From contig CANKYF010000003.1 in assembly GCA_947487895.1 (NCBI GenBank), positions 1 to 64,000 of the forward strand: a DNA stretch of 64,000 nt, in the 5' to 3' direction. Within the stretch, counting starts at the first letter, position 1; each line of letters begins with the position of its first letter. Under the pieces are notes generated by a model that saw nothing but the letters and a program-made list of their open reading frames with translations, did no database searches and had not been told where the DNA came from. A program made the translations under genes and the position numbers. The stretch comes from an uncultured Flavobacteriaceae bacterium. GTDB lineage: Bacteria; Bacteroidota; Bacteroidia; Flavobacteriales; Flavobacteriaceae. This document shows positions 1 through 10,345 of this stretch, piece after piece.

Positions 1-84
1 GAACAAACCATGGTTTGTTCAGAGATTTAATATATTTAATCCTAGTTAAAACTGTAACGGTTATTTAGGACTAGTCACTTTTAT

Positions 85-1113
85 TTAGTAATTAACCGCT
101 GGACAATTACACTCAAAACGCTCTCTTCTACAACCAAAATTGAATCCTAAAGTAAATTGATGAAATCCGCCGTTGGTATAAACCACAGAATTGGCTTGAT
201 GAGTATATGTATATGCAAACATAAAGTTCTTATAATTAACACCTACAAGAGGTGTTATTTGCTGTAATCTTTGGCTATTTACTCTACTACCATCAATATA
301 TTCAGCCCCATCAAAACTATTTCTATAAGATAAACCACCCCAAATTGTTCCAAAATCCATTCTTCTATAAACCTTACCATTTAGGTCAATAGAAGCCTCT
401 TGAGTAGCATCTCTGTATTGAAACATAACAGAAGGTTCATAACTCCAAGCACTACCAAATTTTGAAAGTATAGCACCTCCTGTAAAAATATAACGTCTTA
501 AATTATCGGTATTAGCACCATTGGTATTTAAAACAATATCGGTATTAAGTCCTTTATTTTTAAGTAAATTTTTAACGGTACCATGAATGTAATAATCTAG
601 ATATTGATAAGAAAAACCAAAATCCACATTAAAATTAGTAGCGTTTTGTACTATTCCTTGAATAGCAGGATCTCCCATTGGAGCTCCAACTAAAAAAGTA
701 GTCTCATCTAGTTTGTATTGTATAACTCCTGCACTTAAACCAAAAGACAACATGTTTAAATCAACCTCGCTTCTTGAAAACAATAAATGATGAGCATAGG
801 TTGCATAAGCACCTGTTTGAGAATGAAATCCATTTTCATCAGAATATAAAATTCCTCCAATTGCAGAAGGCGTATCTCCTATTCTTCCATTAGCACTTAA
901 CGTTACCAATTTAGGCGCATCTTCATGACCAAACCATTGTTGGCGCGCTGTCATTCTAATTTTAGCACAATTAGCAACCCCAGCCATTGAAGGATGAATT
1001 AAATAATAATTATCGGTTAAATAATCAGTATAAATTGGTAGACCTTCTTGGGCAGAAGTAATATTCGTTACAATAACTACTATTACAAATTTTAAAATAT
1101 TTTTTAATCTCAT
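85..1113 (-). CDS. PorP/SprF family type IX secretion-associated outer membrane protein
   Basis: 342 aa; signal peptide; N-terminal 'GLPIYTDYLTDNYYLIHPSMAGVANCAKIRMTARQQWFG' typical of PorP/SprF. Confidence 0.9.
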   Translation of the reverse strand: MRLKNILKFVIVVIVTNITSAQEGLPIYTDYLTDNYYLIHPSMAGVANCAKIRMTARQQWFGHEDAPKLVTLSANGRIGDTPSAIGGILYSDENGFHSQTGAYATYAHHLLFSRSEVDLNMLSFGLSAGVIQYKLDETTFLVGAPMGDPAIQGIVQNATNFNVDFGFSYQYLDYYIHGTVKNLLKNKGLNTDIVLNTNGANTDNLRRYIFTGGAILSKFGSAWSYEPSVMFQYRDATQEASIDLNGKVYRRMDFGTIWGGLSYRNSFDGAEYIDGSRVNSQRLQQITPLVGVNYKNFMFAYTYTHQANSVVYTNGGFHQFTLGFNFGCRRERFECNCPAVNY

Positions 1114-1265
1114 AACTTATATACCAAGTAGGTTTGGTGTTATGCAAACGTCTTGATTATTAAAAAATTACACGAAATAGAATAAAAAAAATTTCTATTC
1201 TAGAAACATCTTAAATATTTAAGACATAGAACTCAAATATATGGATATCTATAGTTTTCTTTTAG

Positions 1266-1273
1266 TATTTTTG
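1266..1273 (+). promoter_or_regulatory. Putative Bacteroidota -7 element (TATTTTTG, consensus TAnnTTTG) upstream of the Nfu gene
   Basis: Exact TAnnTTTG match 17 bp before the ATG; no clear -33 TTTG. Confidence 0.35.
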
Positions 1274-1289
1274 TAAAAAATTAGCTAAA

Positions 1290-2192
1290 ATGAACACTTT
1301 CAAGGTTTCAGTGCAAGAAACATCAAATAACTCAATACTAAAATTTGAGGTAAATCAGTTTATTACAAAACACCAAAGTTTTGAATTTAATAATATTGAC
1401 GATGCTAAATCATCTCCTCTGGCGCAACAATTGTTTTATTTACCATTTGTAAAAAAGGTATATATATCAGGGAATTTTGTGGCTGTAGAGCGCTATGATA
1501 TTGTAGAATGGAAAGATGTACAAGATGAAGTCGCACAACAAATTGAAGCGTATTTAAACGATGGCGGCGTGGTTATTATAGAAGCAGAAGCTCCTAAAAA
1601 AGTGCCAGTAACGGTATATGCTGAAGCAACTCCTAACCCATCGGTAATGAAGTTTGTAGCTAATAAAAAATTAGTAACAGCTCTTTTTGAATTTACTTCT
1701 ATTGATGAAGCTAAATTATCTCCTCTAGCAACAGAACTTTTTCATTTACCATTTGTAAAAAGTATTTTTATTGAAGAAAACTATGTCTCCATAACAAAAT
1801 ATGACATGGCAGAATGGCAAGACATTACTGTTGAAATAAGAGAATTTATAAAGAATTTTATAGAAAGTGGGAAAGAAGTTGTGTTACCAGAAGCAGCTGA
1901 AAAACTTGAACAAACTACACAACAAAAAGACTCTAGTTTTGATGCCCTTGATGATATTTCAAAAGAAATAGTAAACATTCTTGAGGAGTACGTAAAACCA
2001 GCAGTTGCTAGTGATGGTGGAAATATTCAATTTTTATCTTATGATGAAAATACAAAAAATGTAAGTGTACTGCTTCAAGGTGCTTGTAGTGGGTGCCCAT
2101 CATCAACATTTACATTAAAAAATGGCATTGAAAATATGCTAAAACAACTATTACCAGGAAAAGTAGAAATGGTAGAGGCTATTAATGGCTAA
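1290..2192 (+). CDS. NifU/Nfu-type Fe-S scaffold protein with two tandem Nfu N-terminal domains
   Basis: Duplicated 'SPLAxxLFxLPFVKxxxIxxNxVxxxxYD' blocks plus C-terminal NifU domain with CSGC motif ('GACSGCPSSTFTLKNGIENML'). Confidence 0.9.
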   Translation: MNTFKVSVQETSNNSILKFEVNQFITKHQSFEFNNIDDAKSSPLAQQLFYLPFVKKVYISGNFVAVERYDIVEWKDVQDEVAQQIEAYLNDGGVVIIEAEAPKKVPVTVYAEATPNPSVMKFVANKKLVTALFEFTSIDEAKLSPLATELFHLPFVKSIFIEENYVSITKYDMAEWQDITVEIREFIKNFIESGKEVVLPEAAEKLEQTTQQKDSSFDALDDISKEIVNILEEYVKPAVASDGGNIQFLSYDENTKNVSVLLQGACSGCPSSTFTLKNGIENMLKQLLPGKVEMVEAING

Positions 2193-2273
2193 TTCATTTT
2201 AGCTGTGACTTTTTACAGCCTCTTGTTTCTAAATTATACTAAGTAAGTATTCACTAATTTAAAACATAATATT

Positions 2274-2474
2274 ATGGCAGTATTAAAAGTAATTGAAGTG
2301 TTATCTAACTCAGAACAAAGTTGGGAAGACGCTACAAAGAAAGCAGTAAAGCAAGCTTCAAAAAGTTTAAAAAACATTCGTTCTGTATATGTTCAAGATC
2401 AAAGCGCTAGCGTTAAAGATGGAGAAGTAACAGAATTTAGAGTAAATCTTAAAATAACTTTTGAAATAGATTAG
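2274..2474 (+). CDS. Dodecin family protein
   Basis: 66 aa; 'KVIEVLSNSEQSWEDATKKAVKQASKSLKNIRSVYVQDQSASVKDGEVTEFRVNLKITFEI'. Confidence 0.93.
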   Translation: MAVLKVIEVLSNSEQSWEDATKKAVKQASKSLKNIRSVYVQDQSASVKDGEVTEFRVNLKITFEID

Positions 2475-2505
2475 CCCCTTAATAAATACCATTTTATATA
2501 TAGTT

Positions 2506-2532
2506 AAAGCACTCTTTCGAGTGCTTTTTTTG
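2506..2532 (+). terminator. Rho-independent terminator after the dodecin gene
   Basis: AAAGCACTC-TTTC-GAGTGCTTT followed by a T tract. Confidence 0.85.
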
Positions 2533-2557
2533 TTTTTTAATGTTTACTTTTGAAATT

Positions 2558-4669
2558 ATGCGATACTCTTATTTTTTACTCATAATACTTTCTGTAGGTC
2601 TTTATAACTGCGGAAGTAAAGCGTCAAATAAAATGGCTCATAAATACACAAACGATCTAATTAATGAAACGAGCCCATACCTTCTTCAACATGCTCATAA
2701 CCCAGTTGATTGGAAAGCCTGGAATGATCAAACTTTAGAAAAGGCAAAAACTGAAAAAAAATTAATGCTCATAAGCGTTGGATATTCCGCTTGTCATTGG
2801 TGTCATGTTATGGAACATGAAAGTTTTGAAGATAGTTTAGTGGCAGACGTAATGAATAAGAACTTTGTAAATATTAAAGTAGATAGAGAAGAAAGACCAG
2901 ACGTAGACCAAGCTTATATGAATGCCGTACAACTCATGACTGGTAGTGGCGGATGGCCATTAAACGTAATTGCTTTACCCGACGGAAGACCTGTTTGGGG
3001 TGGTACTTATTTTCCAAAAAATCAATGGGTAAGTGTTTTAGAACAGTTAAATAAAATTTACACAAATGAACCTGATAAGCTTTATAAACAAGCTGAAAAT
3101 GTAGCACAAGGTTTAAAAACTCTAGACATGGTAGAGTTGAATACCGATGCACCTAAATTTGAGAAAGAATTTATTGAAACATCTGTAAAAACGTGGTCCA
3201 AAGAATTTGACAACAAACTAGGTGGTTTAGATAGAACACAAAAATTTATGATGCCTAATAATTACCATTTTTTGTTAAGATATGCTTATCAAAATAATGA
3301 TAAAGAATTGTTAGACTATGTAAATCTTACACTCTCAAAAATGGCTCATGGCGGTGTCTTTGATCAAGTTGGCGGGGGGTTTGCAAGATATTCTGTAGAT
3401 GAAAAATGGCACGTACCTCACTTTGAAAAAATGCTGTATGATAATGGACAATTGGTTAGTTTGTATGCAGATGCTTATCTTCTAACTAAAAATGAACTTT
3501 ATAAAAATACCGCAGAAGAAACACTAGAATTTGTAAAAAGAGAAATGACTACTGAAGAAGGGGCTTTTTACTCCTCTCTCGATGCTGATAGTAATAACGC
3601 TGAAGGTGAACTTGAAGAAGGGGCTTTTTATGTTTGGAATAAAGACCAGCTTAAAAATTTATTAGCTGAAGATTTTGAATTGTTTTCTGATTATTACAAT
3701 GTGAATAACTTCGGATTATGGGAACACGGAAATTATGTATTAATAAGAAAAGATGAAGAAGCTTCCATTTTAAAAAAGCATACTATTTCAAAAGAAGAAC
3801 TTTATGAAAAAATCACTTCTTGGAAAGCACTTCTTTTAGAAACCCGAAATAAACGCCCTAAACCAAGATTAGACGATAAAACCCTTGCATCCTGGAACGG
3901 ACTGATGCTTAAAGGATATATTGATGCTTACAGAGTATTTCAAAAACCTGAATATCTAGAAATCGCTTTAAAAAATGCTGTTTTTATTACTGCAAAAATG
4001 ATGAAAGATGATGGCGGGTTATATCATACTTATAAAGATGGCGAAAGTAAAATTAATGGCTATATGGAAGATTATGTAACTGTTATTGATGCTTTTATTG
4101 CTTTATACGAAAACACATTAGATACCAAATGGCTAAACAATGCAAGAGATTTAACTAATTACACCTTTGATCATTTCTTTGATAAAACTAGCAATATGTT
4201 TTATTTCACCTCAAATGAAGATACCTCTTTAGTTTCCAGAAGTATTGAATATAGAGATAATGTAATTCCTGGTAGTAATTCTATAATGGCAAAAAACCTA
4301 TTTAAATTAGGGCATTATTTTGATAATGAACATTTCAACAAAACTGCCGTAACAATGCTTAATAATGTGAAGCCAGAAATTCAGGAATATGCTTCAGGAT
4401 ATTCAAATTGGTTAGATTTAATGTTGAATTATACCAACCCATATTACGAAGTTGCTGTTGTAGGAGCAGATGCTAAACAAAGAATAGAAGCGCTTAATAA
4501 TACATATTTACCTAATAAATTAATTGCCGGAAGTACAGAAGACAGTAAAATGCCATTACTTTTAAACAGGTACAACCCTGATGCTACATTAATTTATGTT
4601 TGTGTAAATAAGGCTTGTAAACTTCCTGTTAGCGAAGTCGAAAAAGCCATTCAATTTTTAAAAGAATAA
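2558..4669 (+). CDS. Thioredoxin domain-containing DUF255/SPATA20 (YyaL)-like protein, predicted lipoprotein
   Basis: '[17 protein letters not shown]...[16 protein letters not shown]' signature; start moved from 2540 to 2558 ([20 protein letters not shown]) because of the signal peptide/lipobox. Confidence 0.9.
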   Translation: MRYSYFLLIILSVGLYNCGSKASNKMAHKYTNDLINETSPYLLQHAHNPVDWKAWNDQTLEKAKTEKKLMLISVGYSACHWCHVMEHESFEDSLVADVMNKNFVNIKVDREERPDVDQAYMNAVQLMTGSGGWPLNVIALPDGRPVWGGTYFPKNQWVSVLEQLNKIYTNEPDKLYKQAENVAQGLKTLDMVELNTDAPKFEKEFIETSVKTWSKEFDNKLGGLDRTQKFMMPNNYHFLLRYAYQNNDKELLDYVNLTLSKMAHGGVFDQVGGGFARYSVDEKWHVPHFEKMLYDNGQLVSLYADAYLLTKNELYKNTAEETLEFVKREMTTEEGAFYSSLDADSNNAEGELEEGAFYVWNKDQLKNLLAEDFELFSDYYNVNNFGLWEHGNYVLIRKDEEASILKKHTISKEELYEKITSWKALLLETRNKRPKPRLDDKTLASWNGLMLKGYIDAYRVFQKPEYLEIALKNAVFITAKMMKDDGGLYHTYKDGESKINGYMEDYVTVIDAFIALYENTLDTKWLNNARDLTNYTFDHFFDKTSNMFYFTSNEDTSLVSRSIEYRDNVIPGSNSIMAKNLFKLGHYFDNEHFNKTAVTMLNNVKPEIQEYASGYSNWLDLMLNYTNPYYEVAVVGADAKQRIEALNNTYLPNKLIAGSTEDSKMPLLLNRYNPDATLIYVCVNKACKLPVSEVEKAIQFLKE

Positions 4670-4672
4670 AAA

Positions 4673-5035
4673 ATGAATACACTAACTATCATTTTAATAA
4701 TTATTGTTGCTTTAGAGCACTTATATTTTCTAGTCCTTGAAATGTTTTTATGGACAAAACCTAGAGGTATTAAAGCCTTTGGTTTAAAATCAAAAGAATT
4801 TGCTGAGGAAACCAAGGTTTTAGCTGCTAACCAAGGGCTTTATAATGGTTTTTTGGCAGCTGGGTTAATTTATTCTTTGTTAAAAAATAATATAGAAGTT
4901 GCTATTTTATTTCTTTTTTTCGTGACTATTGCAGGTATTTATGGGTCTTACTCTACAAAGAAAATTAAACTGTTTTATGTACAAACAGTTCCTGCTATAA
5001 TTGCATTAACAATTTGTTTTCTGCAATATTTTTAA
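4673..5035 (+). CDS. DUF1304 family membrane protein
   Basis: 120 aa; 'EHLYFLVLEMFLWTKPRG...ANQGLYNGFLAAGL'. Confidence 0.88.
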   Translation: MNTLTIILIIIVALEHLYFLVLEMFLWTKPRGIKAFGLKSKEFAEETKVLAANQGLYNGFLAAGLIYSLLKNNIEVAILFLFFVTIAGIYGSYSTKKIKLFYVQTVPAIIALTICFLQYF

Positions 5036-5113
5036 CAGTTTTTTCATCTTAGTAAAGATATAAAAACACATAAAAAACTTAATTTTATAACACTAATAAA
5101 CACTCATCAAATT

Positions 5114-5953
5114 ATGTATTACCAAGAAGAAGATTTAATTGAAAAAGGAACTGACTATGCTAATTATGCATTAGACTTTGTTAAAGATTACGGTCCTAAA
5201 GTTTTAACGGCAATTGCTATATGGATTATTGGTTCATGGGTAATCAAGATTATTAATAAGGCAGCAGGTAAAGTTATGGATAAAGGCAACTATGATACCA
5301 GCCTTAAAAAGTTTTTACTCAACCTTATAAAATGGGCTTTAAAAATACTTTTAATCGTTTCTATACTTGGTACTGTTGGAGTTGAAACTACATCATTTGC
5401 TGCTATTTTAGCTGCTGCTGGTTTAGCTATTGGTATGGCTTTACAAGGTTCTTTAGCAAATTTTGCTGGTGGAGTATTACTTATGATTTTTAAACCAATA
5501 AAAATTGGTGACTTAATTGAAGCACAAGGAGAATTAGGTGTGGTAAAAGAAATAGAAATTTTCACCACTAAAATTGTATCTCCAACAAATAAAGAAATTA
5601 TAATTCCAAACGCAACGTTGTCTAATGGAAATATCACCAACTATTCTACAGAAGGAAAACTGCGTGTAGATTTAACTATTGGTGTTAGTTATGATGCAGA
5701 TATTAAACAAACCAAAGAGGTTTTAATGAATGTTTTAACTTCTAACCCTAAAGTATTAAAAGATCCTGCACCAAGTGTAAATGTTTCTGAATTAGCTGAT
5801 AGCTCTGTAAATTTTGCTGTTAGACCTTATGCAACTGTAGATGATTATTGGGATGTTTACTTTGGAACTACAGAACAATGTAAAATAGCATTAGACGCTG
5901 CAGGTATTGAAATTCCTTACCCACACAGTGTTGAAATACATAAAGACGCTTAA
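5114..5953 (+). CDS. Small-conductance mechanosensitive ion channel (MscS family)
   Basis: 'AAAGLAIGMALQGSLANFAGGVLLMIFKPIKIGDLIE' MscS pore signature. Confidence 0.93.
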   Translation: MYYQEEDLIEKGTDYANYALDFVKDYGPKVLTAIAIWIIGSWVIKIINKAAGKVMDKGNYDTSLKKFLLNLIKWALKILLIVSILGTVGVETTSFAAILAAAGLAIGMALQGSLANFAGGVLLMIFKPIKIGDLIEAQGELGVVKEIEIFTTKIVSPTNKEIIIPNATLSNGNITNYSTEGKLRVDLTIGVSYDADIKQTKEVLMNVLTSNPKVLKDPAPSVNVSELADSSVNFAVRPYATVDDYWDVYFGTTEQCKIALDAAGIEIPYPHSVEIHKDA

Positions 5954-6618
5954 GATTTAGGCTTTATTGCCACAAAATCTTTTAAATAATATGGTTCAAA
6001 ATAAGCGACATCTTCGGTGTCGCTTGTTTTATATTTATCATACGCCAAGGCACCCATTTCTTTTGCAGATGGTAATTTATCTTCAATAAATATAGCATTT
6101 GGGTGATTGATAAGTTCTTTCGTTTTTTCAACGCCATCACCAATAAAGTACACCTTTCCTTCATTTAAATGATTGTCAAAAGATGTTTCATCTAAAATTT
6201 GCGCTTGTGTTTCTCTTATTTGCTCATGATTGCTGTTGTAAATTGTAGAATACACTTCCATTCTACGTGCATCTAACATGGCAATAATGACAGCTTCATC
6301 ACAACTTACTTGATTAGCCAAGGCATCTAAAGTTGGTACAGAGATTAGAGGTAGATCTAAAGCAAAAGACAACCCTTTAGCTGCCGAAACACCAATTCTT
6401 AAACCTGTGTAAGAGCCAGGACCTTTACTAACAGCTATGGCATTTAAATCAGTTTTACTAATATTTGCTTCAGCTAAAACTTCATCAATAAACACATGTA
6501 GTTTTTCAGCATGTGAATACCCATTTCTACTATCTTCTTTTAAGGCAATAGTTTTGCCTTCTTTTGAAACTGAAACAGAACAATTAGTTGTTGCTGTTTC
6601 TATATTTAAAATATACAC
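5950..6618 (-). CDS. tsaB: tRNA threonylcarbamoyladenosine biosynthesis protein TsaB
   Basis: 'ILNIETATTNCSVSVSKEGK...GPGSYTGLRIGVSAAKGLSFALDLPLISVPTLDALA'. Confidence 0.95.
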   Translation of the reverse strand: MYILNIETATTNCSVSVSKEGKTIALKEDSRNGYSHAEKLHVFIDEVLAEANISKTDLNAIAVSKGPGSYTGLRIGVSAAKGLSFALDLPLISVPTLDALANQVSCDEAVIIAMLDARRMEVYSTIYNSNHEQIRETQAQILDETSFDNHLNEGKVYFIGDGVEKTKELINHPNAIFIEDKLPSAKEMGALAYDKYKTSDTEDVAYFEPYYLKDFVAIKPKS

Positions 6619-6621
6619 TAT

Positions 6622-7956
6622 CTAATCCATTGAAAATTTACCGAGGTAAAAGTCTAAAATTTTTGTCTTAAAAACAAAATCATATTTAGCATTAATAAGG
6701 GATGTTTGCGCTTGTATAAAACGTACTCTAGATTGTTCCAAATCAAAAGCATTCATTGCCCCAATATTATAACGTTCTTGGGCATTATTAAAAGCCAATT
6801 CTTGTGATTCTAAAGATTTTTTTGAAGATTCAAATGTTTTAAATGCAGCATGAGCATCGGTAAAAGCACGTTGTATATTAGATTCTAAATTCAATTTAAC
6901 CTGCTCAAAATTTAATTTAGAGTTTTCTTCTTGAATTCTAGATTTAGCTACTGCTGTTTTATTCTGAAATCTTGAGAATATTGGAATATTTACACTTAAA
7001 TTGAAGTTATGTCCTTTTAACAAGTCTAACTCTCTAAAAAAGGCTTGCTTAATAAAATCATTTTTAGATTCACTCCAAACAGACCCAAAACCATAATTAA
7101 AATTAACAGATGGGTAATATCCTGCCTTAGATATTTGTGTACTGAGTTCTGCATTTTCAATATTCTTTTCAGCAACCTTAATTTCATTTCTATTCTGATA
7201 AGCATATTCTAGAATAGGGTTAACATCATTATAAAGTAAAGCTGCAGAAGGATTTGAAACATCTATAATTTCTACTTCAAAGCCATTATAAGGCAGCTGT
7301 AATAATTGAGATAATGTTAATAATGATAAATTATAATTGTTTTCGGCAACCGTTAAACTCTGAGCATCTCCACTTAAAGTAGCTTCAGCATCATATATAT
7401 TAACTTTAGGTTGAACACCCGCATCTACTAATTCTTTAACTTGATTTAATTGTTTTTCTGAAAATTCATACTGTGCTTGAGCTGCTTCTAAATTTTCTTT
7501 ATTGAATAATACATTTAAATACGAGTTTACCACATTTAATGATATATCGTCTTGTATTCTCTTAAGTTCTAACGCACTGGTTTCTAAATCTAGTTTTGCA
7601 GATTTATATATATTCAATGTTCTAAACCCATTAAAAATATTTTGATTTACACCAATATTGTAATTAAAAGAATGTGTTGTTTGGTTAGTTATACGTTGAT
7701 TAGTTACTTGATCAAAACCAGAGCCAATACCCATACGCTGTCCTGTACTTGCACTTAATGATGGTAAAAATTGGCCTCTAGCCCCAATAACATCCTGCTC
7801 TTTTATAAGAATATCATTCTTACCTTGTTTAACAGAAATGTTATTATCAATAGCATGTTTAACACATTCTTTTAAAGTCCATTTTTTCTGTTGAGCAACA
7901 GAAGAAACACATATTAATACTGCAAATGTAAAAGCTAATTTTTTAATTGTCTTCAT
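6622..7956 (-). CDS. TolC family outer membrane efflux protein
   Basis: TolC-type repeats; start moved from 8007 to 7956 (MKTIKKLAFTFAVLICVSSVAQ) as signal peptide start. Confidence 0.92.
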   Translation of the reverse strand: MKTIKKLAFTFAVLICVSSVAQQKKWTLKECVKHAIDNNISVKQGKNDILIKEQDVIGARGQFLPSLSASTGQRMGIGSGFDQVTNQRITNQTTHSFNYNIGVNQNIFNGFRTLNIYKSAKLDLETSALELKRIQDDISLNVVNSYLNVLFNKENLEAAQAQYEFSEKQLNQVKELVDAGVQPKVNIYDAEATLSGDAQSLTVAENNYNLSLLTLSQLLQLPYNGFEVEIIDVSNPSAALLYNDVNPILEYAYQNRNEIKVAEKNIENAELSTQISKAGYYPSVNFNYGFGSVWSESKNDFIKQAFFRELDLLKGHNFNLSVNIPIFSRFQNKTAVAKSRIQEENSKLNFEQVKLNLESNIQRAFTDAHAAFKTFESSKKSLESQELAFNNAQERYNIGAMNAFDLEQSRVRFIQAQTSLINAKYDFVFKTKILDFYLGKFSMD

Positions 7957-9067
7957 TTTCCTTATCATCTTTCTTAGCAAGTTTATTCCAAACTTTAATT
8001 TTATCATCTTCTTTTAACCCAGAGATGATTTCCATATTAATCCCATCAGATATTCCCGTTTCTATATCACGCCTTTCATAATTGGCTTCATCTAACATGA
8101 CTTCTACATATGGTTTTTTTGTGTCTTTATCATATTGTAGCAATGCTTCTTTAATAACTAGTATACTATCTTTTTTCTCTAAAACAATATCTGCATTAGC
8201 ACTATATCCTGCTCTTATGTATGAATTTGTAGACTCCACATTTACATCTCCTTCAATTTTAAATTGAACAGCTCCTTGATCCTCAGTTCCTTTAGGAGCA
8301 ATAAATCTTAATTTCGCATCAAATTCTTTGTCTTGAATAGCTCCTAGTTTTATATTTAAAGGCATCCCTATTTTTAACTTGCCTACTTCGGCCTCATCAA
8401 CTTTACCTTCAAAAATCATTTTACCTAAATCTGCTATTGTAGATATGGTTGTACCTGCATTAAAATTGTTACTTTCTATTACTTGGTCACCTTCTTTAAC
8501 TGGTATTTCTAAAATAGTACCAGAAACTGTAGCTTTCACATTTGTGTTTGCTGTACTTGAACCACCTGCAGACCCTCTTTTAATAATAGAATAATCACTA
8601 ATAGCATTTGCTAAGTTTTGTTTTGCTTGATTGTAATTTAATGTAAAAGTATCAAAGCTTTGCGTTGAAATAACTCCTTTTTCGAATAATATTTTATTTC
8701 TATTATATTCGGTTTTGGCATTATCTAAAACAATTTTTGCATTATCTATTCTTCCTTTGGCACTATTTAAAGACTGTTCGTTTGGAACCACTTTAATAGT
8801 AGCAATTAAATCTCCGTTTTTAATGGCATCACCTTCATTTACATAAATTTTTTCTATAATTCCTGAAATTTGAGGTTTAATTTCAACTTCATCATCTGGT
8901 ATTATTTTGCCCGTTGCCACTACTTTATTTATAATATTTGCCTTAGATAATTTTTCTGTTTTAAAAGTTTCTTTAGGCTTATTATTCTTTTTAAATACTG
9001 CTAATATGGCAATCCCTACCAGCAAAATAAAAAATATAATTAGTGTGATTTTTAGCTGTTTATTCAT
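7943..9067 (-). CDS. Efflux RND/MacA-type periplasmic adaptor subunit (HlyD family)
   Basis: Single N-terminal TM, 'VVATGKIIPDDEVEIKPQISGIIEKIYVNEGDAIKNGDLIATI' biotinyl-lipoyl-like domain. Confidence 0.93.
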   Translation of the reverse strand: MNKQLKITLIIFFILLVGIAILAVFKKNNKPKETFKTEKLSKANIINKVVATGKIIPDDEVEIKPQISGIIEKIYVNEGDAIKNGDLIATIKVVPNEQSLNSAKGRIDNAKIVLDNAKTEYNRNKILFEKGVISTQSFDTFTLNYNQAKQNLANAISDYSIIKRGSAGGSSTANTNVKATVSGTILEIPVKEGDQVIESNNFNAGTTISTIADLGKMIFEGKVDEAEVGKLKIGMPLNIKLGAIQDKEFDAKLRFIAPKGTEDQGAVQFKIEGDVNVESTNSYIRAGYSANADIVLEKKDSILVIKEALLQYDKDTKKPYVEVMLDEANYERRDIETGISDGINMEIISGLKEDDKIKVWNKLAKKDDKENEDN

Positions 9068-9084
9068 TATTTTAAGTTTATAAT

Positions 9085-10344
9085 TTATTCTTCTCTTAAA
9101 GCTTCTATTGGTTTTATTTTTACAGCACGTTTAGCAGGAATCATACCTATTAAAACACTTAACCCTATCATTAAAATAAAAGTGACAATTAGTTGGGTAA
9201 AGTTTATCATTGGGTTTTCAAAAGGCGCATCTCCTTTTCCTGCATACTCATAATCTATATAAAGTAAAACTCCAACTGATAATACAAAACCTAATAATCC
9301 TGCTACGGTAGTTAAAACTATAGATTCTAAAATTATTTGCCTTTTAATAATTTTAGGTGTAGCTCCCAAAGCCCTTCTTATGCCTATTTCTTTAGTACGT
9401 TCTTTTACAGTTATTAACAAAATATTACTCACTGAAATAATACCTGCCAACAACGTGAAAATTCCAACAAAAAATGAAAAACCTTGTAGTGTTATTGTAA
9501 AAACACTAATACCTGTAAATATTTGTGAAAAATCAAAAGATCCAATTGCCCTTGGGTCTTTAGGGTGAATTTTATACTTAGCCTTTAATAGTTTTTTTAT
9601 CTTATTTAATGCAGGAGCAACTTGTTTATCTGGCTTAACCGAAATTGCAAACCAACCAACCTCATTACCACTATTAAAGGCTTTCTGGAATGTAGAAAAA
9701 GGCACAAATACGGCATTTTCACCATCAAAATTAATATTCTTAGGTTTTTTATAAACTCCTATTACGGTAAAATAGACACCATTAATTTGAATATATTTAC
9801 CTATTGGATCTTCGTCTTTTTTAAATAAAAGTTTATAAGTATCTTGACCAATAACACATACTTTTTTAAATTCATCTAGATCGTTTTGATTCAAAAAACG
9901 CCCTTCAACAATTCGTTTTTTCGAAATTTGATCAATCTCAGGAAAGTCTCCATAAACACTAGACCCACTATTTTGTCCGTTTCTGAAAACTGTTGTGGTA
10001 GATCTAAAGTTACCTAATTGAATTCTAGGAGCTATAACATCAATTTCTTTAACTTCTCTTTTAATTAACTCTAAATCATCTAAAGAAAAATCTATATCTC
10101 GTCCTTTTTCAAACCCTTTATATGGCATAGAAGTACGCTGAGTCCAAACAAACATACTGTTAGTAGCTGTTCCGGCAAAGATTTTATCAAAGCCATTTTT
10201 CATACCCGTGGTTGCTCCTAATAGAAGTAATAAAATAATAATTGCAAATATAACCCCAAGTGTTGTAAGCAGTGTCCGTGTAATGTTTTTAGATAATGTA
10301 CTAAAAACTTCACTCCATAAATCTCTATCAAAAAGTCCTCCCAT
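9085..10344 (-). CDS. MacB-like ABC transporter permease (FtsX fold)
   Basis: 'TVKERTKEIGIRRALGATPKIIKRQIILESI' FtsX signature. Confidence 0.93.
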   Translation of the reverse strand: MGGLFDRDLWSEVFSTLSKNITRTLLTTLGVIFAIIILLLLLGATTGMKNGFDKIFAGTATNSMFVWTQRTSMPYKGFEKGRDIDFSLDDLELIKREVKEIDVIAPRIQLGNFRSTTTVFRNGQNSGSSVYGDFPEIDQISKKRIVEGRFLNQNDLDEFKKVCVIGQDTYKLLFKKDEDPIGKYIQINGVYFTVIGVYKKPKNINFDGENAVFVPFSTFQKAFNSGNEVGWFAISVKPDKQVAPALNKIKKLLKAKYKIHPKDPRAIGSFDFSQIFTGISVFTITLQGFSFFVGIFTLLAGIISVSNILLITVKERTKEIGIRRALGATPKIIKRQIILESIVLTTVAGLLGFVLSVGVLLYIDYEYAGKGDAPFENPMINFTQLIVTFILMIGLSVLIGMIPAKRAVKIKPIEALREE

Positions 10345-10345
10345 A

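Noticed and set aside
5982-6164. 60-aa minus-strand ORF inside tsaB
   Set aside because: Alternative frame of tsaB without independent features.
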